A DNA stretch of 64,000 nt from CAYZJV01 sp049310885 (GTDB lineage Bacteria; Spirochaetota; Spirochaetia; Sphaerochaetales; Sphaerochaetaceae), in assembly GCF_049310885.1 (NCBI RefSeq), contig NZ_JBMDYO010000002.1:248001-312000 (forward strand), given 5' to 3'. The notes beneath the pieces are model-generated. The model saw nothing but the letters and a program-made list of their open reading frames with translations, was not told the origin of the DNA and ran no database searches. Made by a program: the position numbers and the translations under genes. This document shows positions 1-6,304 of this stretch, one piece after another (the first letter of the stretch is position 1; each line of letters begins with the position of its first letter).

Positions 1-16
1 TTAAAATTGACTATCT

Positions 17-1144
17 TCAGAAAAGCTCAGTAATTTCTTTAAAATCTGAAAGATAGTTCCGATAATCGAAAATTGAATGATTTTCGATTCTTCGCTTATT
101 GCTATATGCTCTCTCCAAAGCAAGAACTATCGAAGAGACAGAAATATCTTCAACAAGAATACAACCATTAAGTTTTGAGCAATAATCAGATATATCACTG
201 GTTCTATTTGTAATTACAGGAGTTCCTGCACTAATACTTTCAACAAATTTTGTTGAAAACCCAGCTTGAGTCATTTTATTTTTATCACGAAAGAAACAAC
301 TATAATCTGATCCTTTTAGTTCTGTTATAACCTTTTCATGTGACAGACGCCCATAAAAGATAATATTACTAGGAATGCTATTCCTTGAACCAGAAAATTG
401 CTCATGAAACTCATTTTCTGTAATACCAATAATCTTAAGCAATACAGGAACTTTTATTTGGGATACAGCATCAATTAAAAGATCTACTCGATCTTTTCTA
501 CCAGGTGAACCTGCATAGATAATTGTAAAATTTGAATTTTTAATAATTGCTTCTATGGCCCATTTGGGATCCTCAAGATCAACCAAAGGGGGAATATAGA
601 AAGTAGGTACATGCTCATTATAATAATTTAAAAGATATGAACTGATTGCTACAACACCATCAACAGTTTTATTTACTAATCGCATTCTCAATTCGCTATC
701 TACAAATTTTACAAGTCCTTGAATCCCAGTGATCTGATGAGAATACCATTCAGTACAATCAGAAATTACCTTTATTGAATTAGTCCTACAAAAAGGTATG
801 ATACGAATGATAGGTAAAGCTGGATAATTATAAAAAATCACAGCAGAAACTCTGTTAAAATATTTTAATATAAAAGTTTTAATTATCTTGATCTGTTTAC
901 TATATCTAACCCATTCTTTAATTTTCTTTGGATAGGGTCTATTATAGAAATCAAAACCTTGGTACTTTTGGGGGTTATTATGCACCTCATAATCAGGATA
1001 ATCGATTTCATGGTTAATCCCAATAAACACTACTGAATATCCTAATTCCCTAAAAGCTTTTCCATTAGCTATTACTCTCTGAGCTGCTGCATTCTTATCT
1101 GGTAAATCAAACCCTCCAAAATATAAAATTATATCTTTCTTCAT
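17..1144 (-). CDS. Glycosyltransferase (GT4-like), exopolysaccharide locus
   Basis: A 375-residue protein with the two-lobed organisation of GT-B glycosyltransferases. The N-terminal lobe begins MKKDIILYFGGFDLPDKNAA, which resembles the acceptor-binding region. The C-terminal lobe contains TIIYAGSPGRKD near residue 208 and STKFVESISAGTPVITN near residue 300, the usual nucleotide-sugar-binding signature with E/S-A-G-P. It probably adds a sugar to a lipid-linked exopolysaccharide precursor in the cytoplasm. It is the last gene visible in the minus-strand polysaccharide cluster. The gene is clearly richer in A+T than the genes after it, as is common for recently exchanged surface-polysaccharide genes. 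Donor and acceptor cannot be told from the sequence. Confidence 0.75.
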   Translation of the reverse strand: MKKDIILYFGGFDLPDKNAAAQRVIANGKAFRELGYSVVFIGINHEIDYPDYEVHNNPQKYQGFDFYNRPYPKKIKEWVRYSKQIKIIKTFILKYFNRVSAVIFYNYPALPIIRIIPFCRTNSIKVISDCTEWYSHQITGIQGLVKFVDSELRMRLVNKTVDGVVAISSYLLNYYNEHVPTFYIPPLVDLEDPKWAIEAIIKNSNFTIIYAGSPGRKDRVDLLIDAVSQIKVPVLLKIIGITENEFHEQFSGSRNSIPSNIIFYGRLSHEKVITELKGSDYSCFFRDKNKMTQAGFSTKFVESISAGTPVITNRTSDISDYCSKLNGCILVEDISVSSIVLALERAYSNKRRIENHSIFDYRNYLSDFKEITELF

Positions 1145-1183
1145 ATAAATTTCCCATTATTCGGAAAAAATAATAACAAATTA

Positions 1184-2272
1184 TTAATCCCAAATCTCAC
1201 TAAGATACTTCTCAACAACAATGTCTCGATCAAACTCTCTTTCAACTTTCTCTCTTCCCGCAATACCCATCTGCTTCTTCTTTTCATAGGGTAAAGCAAT
1301 GAATGATTCAACTTTGGCTATTAAATCCTTAGCATCCTTAATCTTTATGAGAAAGCCATTCTGCCCTTCCTCAACCACTTCCCTGCACCCACTTCTATCA
1401 GTTGTGATTATGGGCCTAGCACAAGCACTACTCTCTAAAAGTACATTGGAAAGTCCTTCAGGATAGTAGGAAGGATGAACAGTGCAATGTGTTATTCGTA
1501 GAATTTCCCTCACATCCTTCACCATACCATGGTATTGAATGATTCCCTCTTCTTGCATCTTATGGAGAATACCTTCATATGATTCTTCGCAGAAGCCACA
1601 GATATGGAAATGGGTATTAGGATACTTTGCTTTAATAACCTTTGCCATCTCAAGGTAGTGATCAATGCCCTTCTCTTTCATGATGCGAGAGATAAACACA
1701 AATTCAATTGTATCATCAGGAGGGTACTCCAAAGGTTGGAACTTAGTTAGATTCACTCCTGATCCAGGCAATAAACCATGTTTCCCCAATGCAATTCGTT
1801 TCTTTTCAAAGAAAGCTTGGTTTTCCTTATTCTGGAAAAAAACTTTCTGCGCATTCTTTAACGCATGCTTGTAAAGAAAGCTGGTAAAAGATTGAAGAAA
1901 TCCCGCCTTCTCTACTGCAGTACCAAGCCCAGTAATATTGGCAATATAGGGAATCTTTTGCATTCTACAGGCAATCCCCCCATAGATGTTGGGTTTGATA
2001 GTGTAGGTTAATACGACGCTTGGAGAGTATTGCTTCAATATCTTTCTATAATGCAAAAGCAGTTTCAGATCTTGAAGGATACTTACACCATGTCTATCCA
2101 TTGTTGTATGAATTGAAGTACAACCTAGTTCTTCCAATTCTCTGATCCTCTCCCCATATGGAGAAGAAATCAGCACCTCATGACCATCTTGTAGCAATCG
2201 CTCAACAAGCTCAAGACGAAAGTTATATATGACTACTTCATGATTGACTAAAAAGAGAACTCGTCGCTTCAT
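1184..2272 (-). CDS. Glycosyltransferase family 4 (CapM/WbnK-like)
   Basis: A 362-residue GT-B glycosyltransferase. The N-terminus (RRVLFLVNHEVVIYNFRLEL) matches the Glyco_trans_4_2 type of acceptor domain. The C-terminal Glycos_transf_1 domain shows EFVFISRIMKEKGIDHYLE near residue 190 and PEGLSNVLLESSACARPIITT near residue 270, including the E-x7-E type nucleotide-sugar site. Its ATG overlaps the TGA of the upstream epimerase gene by 4 bases (ATGA), so the two are probably translationally coupled. It should transfer a sugar during repeat-unit assembly. Linkage and sugar are unknown. Confidence 0.85.
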   Translation of the reverse strand: MKRRVLFLVNHEVVIYNFRLELVERLLQDGHEVLISSPYGERIRELEELGCTSIHTTMDRHGVSILQDLKLLLHYRKILKQYSPSVVLTYTIKPNIYGGIACRMQKIPYIANITGLGTAVEKAGFLQSFTSFLYKHALKNAQKVFFQNKENQAFFEKKRIALGKHGLLPGSGVNLTKFQPLEYPPDDTIEFVFISRIMKEKGIDHYLEMAKVIKAKYPNTHFHICGFCEESYEGILHKMQEEGIIQYHGMVKDVREILRITHCTVHPSYYPEGLSNVLLESSACARPIITTDRSGCREVVEEGQNGFLIKIKDAKDLIAKVESFIALPYEKKKQMGIAGREKVEREFDRDIVVEKYLSEIWD

Positions 2273-3135
2273 GCATTAATCACTTTGGTTATTGAAGAAT
2301 CAAAATCCACTAAACAATAGTCATTATTGAAGAATTCAGAAAGGCTCTTTTCATATATCAAGCTACCAAATAGCTTATTTATACTAGAAACAAAGAAAGA
2401 ACCAAGGAAAACAAACAAATTCAACACCCTTGTAATCCATACCTTATGCCCAGCCTCTTCAGCTACCTGCCTCACTACCTCACACGTATCCACATACTCC
2501 CCATTCTGTGGCCAGAATACACCTTGCTCTTCATTGTCTATGACTAACCGGACAAATTCACAGAGGTTATCAATATAGAGCATACTTCTTTGGTTGTGAT
2601 ACGCAGGGAAGATTGGTGTTTTCTTTGCTAAGGCAATAAGCTTTGAAAAGTTTCCTTTGGAACCAGGACCATAAATCATAGGAGGACGGAGTATCACAAC
2701 CTTGAAGTCTTGGTCTTCCAGCTTCTTTATTCCAATCTCTGCCTGAAGCTTACTGTTACCATAAAAACCGTTGGGCTTTGGTTCTGTCTCTCTGGTGATT
2801 ACAACAGGTTTAAGAGACTTGCTCTCACCATAGACAATTATGCTACTCATAAAAATAAACTGTTTCACACCACACTGCTTAGCATGTTGGGCAGTTTCAA
2901 TTGTTAAATCAGTATTCACCTTGTAGTACAAGGATTCCATATTCTTCTTGGCATTCACATGCGCAATACCAGCTACATGGAAGACTACATCATAACCAGA
3001 AAAGTCTTTCTCTCTCCAGGAGCCATCAATCATATCAAAAGTATCAACCTGATACTTATCTGGTTCCCGCATTAGCCAACGTTCCACATTGGTTCCTACG
3101 TAACTATTTGCGCCTGTAATCAGAATACGTTTCAT
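2269..3135 (-). CDS. NAD-dependent epimerase/dehydratase
   Basis: A 288-residue extended-SDR protein. The Rossmann motif ITGANSYVGTNVERW is at residues 5-19, the catalytic Tyr-Lys is in YGNSK near residue 130, and the substrate region reads RPPMIYGPGSKGN. Such enzymes change nucleotide-linked sugars (for example UDP-GalNAc or UDP-QuiNAc 4-epimerases and reductases). The position between the initiating sugar transferase and a glycosyltransferase supports provision of the activated sugar. It is slightly shorter than typical UDP-glucose 4-epimerases (about 330) and is nearer in length to the reductase-like members next to WcaJ-type transferases. The exact substrate is not assignable. Confidence 0.8.
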   Translation of the reverse strand: MKRILITGANSYVGTNVERWLMREPDKYQVDTFDMIDGSWREKDFSGYDVVFHVAGIAHVNAKKNMESLYYKVNTDLTIETAQHAKQCGVKQFIFMSSIIVYGESKSLKPVVITRETEPKPNGFYGNSKLQAEIGIKKLEDQDFKVVILRPPMIYGPGSKGNFSKLIALAKKTPIFPAYHNQRSMLYIDNLCEFVRLVIDNEEQGVFWPQNGEYVDTCEVVRQVAEEAGHKVWITRVLNLFVFLGSFFVSSINKLFGSLIYEKSLSEFFNNDYCLVDFDSSITKVINA

Positions 3136-3147
3136 ACTACTACCAAC

Positions 3148-3804
3148 TTATTCACTCCCCGTCCCCCCTTCTCTCACCCCGTCACTTTTGAGGACTGAGA
3201 AGATGGTAGCGAAGAAACAACGAATATCCATGCATGGGCCAATACGCTTGGCGTATTCACCATCGAGCTTTGCTTTTAGTCTAATGGGAAGCTCATCTCT
3301 TCCGTTTATCTGTGCCCAACCAGTAAGACCTACAGGAACATCGTTGGCCCCATATTTGTCTCGCTCGTCAATGAGATCATACTGATTCCACAGAGCTGGC
3401 CTGGGGCCAATGACAGACATCTGACCAACGAAAATGTTCCAGATCTGGGGAAGCTCATCCAAACTAGTCTTTCTGAGGAACTTACCTACTTTGGTAATAT
3501 ATTGCTCAGGGTTCTTGAGCTGATGAGTCGGGACATCATTAGGAGTATCAATACGCATGGTCCTGAACTTGAGAATATTGAAATGTGTCTTATGAATACC
3601 AACACGTTTCTGTTTGAACAAGACAGGACCTTTAGAATCAAGCTTAATGGCAATGATGAGAATCAGGAATATGGGAGAGAGGACAATTAAAGCCAATAGA
3701 GAACAGATGAAATCAACTACTCTCTTAATATGCAGATAGTTTTTCGATGGAGCAACCATCTTTTGAGTTGTTGATTCTTCAAGTTCCAAGGTTTCATTAC
3801 CCAT
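3148..3804 (-). CDS. Initiating sugar-phosphate transferase (WcaJ/PglC-type)
   Basis: A 218-residue bacterial sugar transferase (PF02397 type). A single hydrophobic segment (VDFICSLLALIVLSPIFLIL, about residues 30-50) is followed by the conserved KQKRVGIHKTHFNILKFRTM block. The catalytic Asp-Glu dyad is in RKTSLDELPQIWN, and GPRPALW and LTGWAQINGRDE follow. Members transfer a sugar-1-phosphate from a nucleotide sugar to undecaprenyl phosphate at the inner membrane face and so start repeat-unit synthesis. The length equals the minimal single-domain class and lacks the multi-TM N-terminus of WbaP/WcaJ. It leads the three downstream polysaccharide genes. Confidence 0.88.
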   Translation of the reverse strand: MGNETLELEESTTQKMVAPSKNYLHIKRVVDFICSLLALIVLSPIFLILIIAIKLDSKGPVLFKQKRVGIHKTHFNILKFRTMRIDTPNDVPTHQLKNPEQYITKVGKFLRKTSLDELPQIWNIFVGQMSVIGPRPALWNQYDLIDERDKYGANDVPVGLTGWAQINGRDELPIRLKAKLDGEYAKRIGPCMDIRCFFATIFSVLKSDGVREGGTGSE

Positions 3805-4171
3805 ATAAAGTTACTATCATGTTGAAAACAGATAGGGCAGGAACTCAACACTCCCACCCTATGTTCATAAGTTTCCCACCACCAATTTCAGCTCTGCGCC
3901 AAAATTATGGTGTGGGCACCCTCTTCTTTGCCCTCTCCCATCCTGCTTCAACTCAACCAATCCAATATCCCAAAACCCCTCGATTCCTGCATATTTATGC
4001 AGCTTTCGAGCCCCCAGACCTTATTCCCGTATATCTATCACTCATCCTATTCTTCAAAACGACTAACGATAACGCCGAATATTGCCCAAACGTTCCAGTC
4101 TGCTTCCTCTTATATGTAGCTCTAACCCACTAGAAAAGAACATGGTTGAAAACGAAAGAAATATCCTCTTC
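3805..4171. other. Gap between regulator and polysaccharide genes
   Basis: This stretch of about 370 bases has no convincing gene. Plus-strand open frames here are C-rich and have no recognisable protein. On the minus strand it would be the leader between the regulator and the polysaccharide operon. A weak inverted repeat (ATAGGG at 3832-3837, CCCTAT at 3857-3862) is the only structure seen. No clear promoter was found, so readthrough from the regulator gene is possible. Confidence 0.4.
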
Positions 4172-4984
4172 TCATTCATACACCGCCACTTCCTTCGGAC
4201 CCAGCACACTCACCATCCCCAACAAATTCACACTTCTCAAGCCAATAGCTTTCAATTCTCGTTCATCATCCTCTCGCCAGACAATAATGGGGGTAGAAAT
4301 TTCATTCTTTATGTATTCAATCTTATCGCTCTGAATCTTTTGCTCTTCAATCTTTACTTTTTCATTCCTCAAGAATTCAATCTTAGATTCTTCAATCTCT
4401 GCACTTTCTTTGCTTCTACCCTGATGTTGATCGATTTCGTTTTTTCGACTTTCATTCTTTCGATCTTCAATCTTTGAAATTCCAGTCTTCCCATCACCAT
4501 GCTGAACTTTTTCATCCTCAGCTTTAAACTCCCCACTCTCCCCCTTCACCCTTTCCATACTATGGCAGACAGTGACGGGGATATCGAAACTCTCTATATT
4601 CACAAGATCGGTAACCATGAGGGAGAAGTCGTCCTTTGGACCGTAGAACAGTATCTTGTCTGCTTGGTGTAAGCTTGCAAGGTTGTTGGTTACGGTGACA
4701 ATGCGGTTTCTCATGTGGTCTATCTCACGATAAGTACGTACGATATAGGAGTAGGTACGATCGAGTTTGTCGGCTATGCCGGCAGGGGTGAGAAAGTATT
4801 TGACTGAATTGGGGGTAAGTTTCTCAACCTTCACGAAGCCTTTCTTGATGAGGGTCTTGAGCAAAAGGTTGATGGCGCCAAGGGACATGCCTACCTGTTC
4901 ACTGAGTTCACGCTGTGTTGCATGGGCGTTGTGCTCAATGTAATTGAGGAGGGCTAGTTCTTTGGCATGGGTGTCTGTATACAT
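4172..4984 (-). CDS. MarR-type winged-helix regulator (EPS-associated type)
   Basis: The protein is 270 residues from the ATG at 4984. The N-terminus holds a winged helix: LALLNYIEHNAHATQRELSEQVGMSLGAINLLLKTLIKKGFVKVEK at about residues 10-55, followed by KYFLTPAGIADK. This matches EPS-associated MarR-like regulators found in front of polysaccharide operons. The rest looks like a small alpha/beta domain (KILFYGPKDDFSLMV, then TPIIVWREDDERELKAIG) split by a charged low-complexity stretch rich in KIE and KNE. An upstream in-frame GTG at 5056 would add 24 residues, but those read through a candidate operator (5002-5018), so the ATG was chosen even though no good Shine-Dalgarno precedes it. It probably regulates itself and the polysaccharide genes. 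Confidence 0.75.
   Translation of the reverse strand: MYTDTHAKELALLNYIEHNAHATQRELSEQVGMSLGAINLLLKTLIKKGFVKVEKLTPNSVKYFLTPAGIADKLDRTYSYIVRTYREIDHMRNRIVTVTNNLASLHQADKILFYGPKDDFSLMVTDLVNIESFDIPVTVCHSMERVKGESGEFKAEDEKVQHGDGKTGISKIEDRKNESRKNEIDQHQGRSKESAEIEESKIEFLRNEKVKIEEQKIQSDKIEYIKNEISTPIIVWREDDERELKAIGLRSVNLLGMVSVLGPKEVAVYE
4300..4490 (-). repeat. Degenerate short repeat inside the regulator gene
   Basis: Within the regulator gene the plus strand repeats TTCAATCTT and TTCATTCTT-like units at irregular 12-25 base spacing. On the coding strand these encode recurring K-I-E and K-N-E triplets. The stretch separates two parts of an otherwise compact alpha/beta domain, so it looks like an expanded insertion. 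This is seen directly in the sequence; an effect on function is inference. Confidence 0.6.
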
Positions 4985-5001
4985 GGTTTTGTGGTTAAAA
5001 G

Positions 5002-5018
5002 TGTTCAACAAATGAACA
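5002..5018. promoter_or_regulatory. Candidate operator for the MarR-type regulator
   Basis: TGTTCAACAAATGAACA is a perfect inverted repeat with 6-base arms and a 5-base spacer. It lies 18 bases upstream of the regulator start codon. Size and place fit a dimeric winged-helix autorepressor. Binding is inferred. Confidence 0.45.
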
Positions 5019-5506
5019 AAAGTGGTGGGCACCGGTATTCGAGCGGGCATTGCCACTCGATACTTTTGCTCACGTTATTGCTTGATTAGAACTTAGGTCT
5101 TGATACATGCGGCATTGCTAGCAATGCACAGCTTCGCCATTTCCACCATTTTCAGTGGTGGAGAGGTTGCCATACTCACTGGCTGCGCGATACACCGGAA
5201 TGCCGGAACAAGCACGGTGTATTGTCCCCCTCGCATATTTGCAGTAATGCAAAAGAAACCATGTATCGGAGTAAAAGGTTACCAATAGTATTTCTATATC
5301 GGTTAGCTTTCACCCATTGAAGATTATAGTAGCAGATGGGAAGGGAGGACGCAACTAGGATTCGTATGGAGAGGCGCTTTTTTTGACAGTTTGGTAGTGA
5401 AGTGCACAAATACATACCTACTTTATAATTGAAGGCTCGTAAAGAGTGAAATATTCAATCATGTGGTAACGAGGTTATAAAATCTTATCCATCTAAAGCA
5501 GGGTAA
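5019..5506. other. Gap with three stem-loops, no convincing gene
   Basis: No supported gene is present. Three inverted repeats are clustered: GCATTGCTAGCAATGC, a perfect 16-base palindrome (5112-5127); TCCACCA/TGGTGGA with a 7-base loop (5142-5162); and ATACACCG/CGGTGTAT (5190-5197 and 5215-5222). None has a following T-run on either strand, so they are not clear terminators. Open frames here have no recognisable product. Confidence 0.4.
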
Positions 5507-5878
5507 TTACCTATTTTCACCCACAACCTCCCCCACCCGATACCGGACTATCCTCCGAATAAGATCATAGGGGATAGGTTGATCAAGTGGAAACTGTATG
5601 GCACCCTTGGACCATTTGTAGGGACCAAGTTCAGAGACAAAAGCTTGGACTCCGCTGGGAGTAGGATAGAAACCGAGGTGTTTCTTCGCTAGAGCGAAGT
5701 GAACGAGGTTCTCCTTGTAGTAGAACGTGGGCATACCATAACTAATCTTTTCTGTAGCCATGGGTGCCTCTTCTCGTATGATGTTACGAATCTGAGTGAG
5801 GATCTGCCGGTACTCAGGATTGGATTGAGCTATGTATCCGTCTATAGTGGTGATGACTTTTGTTTTCTCTGTATTCAT
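5507..5878 (-). CDS. DUF1801 (YdhG-like) small protein
   Basis: A 123-residue protein with the typical DUF1801/PF08818 features: an N-terminal IDGYIAQSNPEYRQILTQIRNIIREEAP helix pair, then TEKISYGMPTFYYKENLVHFALAKKHLGFYPTPSG and KWSKGAIQFPLDQPIPYDLIRRIVRYRV. The family has a frataxin-like fold and includes Bacillus FraI/YdhG, proposed to help iron delivery, but most members have no proven role. Length is normal for the family. It is divergent from nrdDG and no operon partner is seen. No good Shine-Dalgarno precedes the ATG. Confidence 0.8.
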   Translation of the reverse strand: MNTEKTKVITTIDGYIAQSNPEYRQILTQIRNIIREEAPMATEKISYGMPTFYYKENLVHFALAKKHLGFYPTPSGVQAFVSELGPYKWSKGAIQFPLDQPIPYDLIRRIVRYRVGEVVGENR

Positions 5879-5993
5879 AGGAATAGTCTAATTACTGGTC
5901 ATAGATTATGCAAGAAGAGCATCTAATTGTAGAGATCTATCGATAGCAATATCACTAAGGATGGAGCTAGGTACAAGCCCGGCATCTTTTTCG

Positions 5994-6022
5994 TTGACAT
6001 TGGAGGCAGGCTCCCTTACTAT
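5994..6022 (+). promoter_or_regulatory. Sigma-70 promoter of nrdDG
   Basis: TTGACA (5994-5999), a 17-base spacer and TACTAT (6017-6022). The -35 is a perfect match. Transcription should start near 6029, so both the riboswitch and the downstream NrdR box would be transcribed. Confidence 0.65.
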
Positions 6023-6031
6023 GGGTAGCGT
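6016..6031 (+). promoter_or_regulatory. NrdR box 1 (degenerate)
   Basis: The core CTATGGGTAG keeps the C-W-A-T...T-W-G frame of the NrdR box and overlaps the -10 element. It lies exactly 32 bases (about three helix turns) upstream of the much better box at 6048-6063. Paired boxes about 31-33 bases apart are the normal NrdR arrangement. This copy alone would not be convincing. Confidence 0.5.
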
Positions 6032-6043
6032 ACCGTACGGTAC
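6030..6043. promoter_or_regulatory. Perfect 14-bp palindrome at the nrdDG start site
   Basis: GTACCGTACGGTAC reads identically on both strands and falls between the two NrdR boxes at the predicted transcription start. It may be an extra operator or a small hairpin at the 5' end of the leader. No family is assigned. Confidence 0.4.
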
Positions 6044-6047
6044 ACCT

Positions 6048-6063
6048 ACACTATATATTGTGC
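6048..6063 (+). promoter_or_regulatory. NrdR box 2
   Basis: ACACTATATATTGTGC matches the NrdR consensus (acaCwAtATaTwGtgt) at all core positions. It lies just downstream of the predicted start site, where the ATP/dATP-sensing repressor NrdR commonly binds ribonucleotide reductase promoters. It abuts the first strand of riboswitch stem P1. Confidence 0.75.
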
Positions 6064-6304
6064 ATACAGGACAGGGAAGTTGGGTACGGATACCCACGCG
6101 GTCCCGCCGCTGTGAAGGTTAGGAGTCTGTCGCATCCACTGGAGTAATCTGGGAAGGAGACAATGCTCCGCTGAGCCTGAGCCAGAAGACCTCCCTGTAT
6201 GGACACGCTGTCACGGAGTATGGCATTGGCGTGCAAAAATGGGCGAATTGCGTCCTTTTGTTCTCCTGTTGTTTCATTACATCCTCTGACAGCAGGAGGA
6301 ACCC
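6063..6304 (+). promoter_or_regulatory. Cobalamin (B12) riboswitch in the nrdD leader
   Basis: The aptamer spans 6063-6201 and is closed by a perfect 8-bp P1 stem (CATACAGG with CCTGTATG at 6194-6201). Inside are ACAGGGAAG, the CGGTCCCGCCGCTGTGA core, CACTGG, GGGAAGG and the B12-box GAGCCTGAGCCAGAAGACCT, in the order expected for the cobalamin class. The expression platform holds CTCCTGTTG (6263-6271), which pairs with CAGCAGGAG (6290-6298) and would bury the nrdD Shine-Dalgarno AGGAGG (6294-6299). The design suggests translational repression when B12 is present. Confidence 0.88.

Noticed and set aside
3747..4133. 128-codon plus-strand open frame over the polysaccharide leader
   Set aside because: It overlaps the sugar transferase gene, has no Shine-Dalgarno, and its Pro/Ser/Phe-rich product has no recognisable fold.
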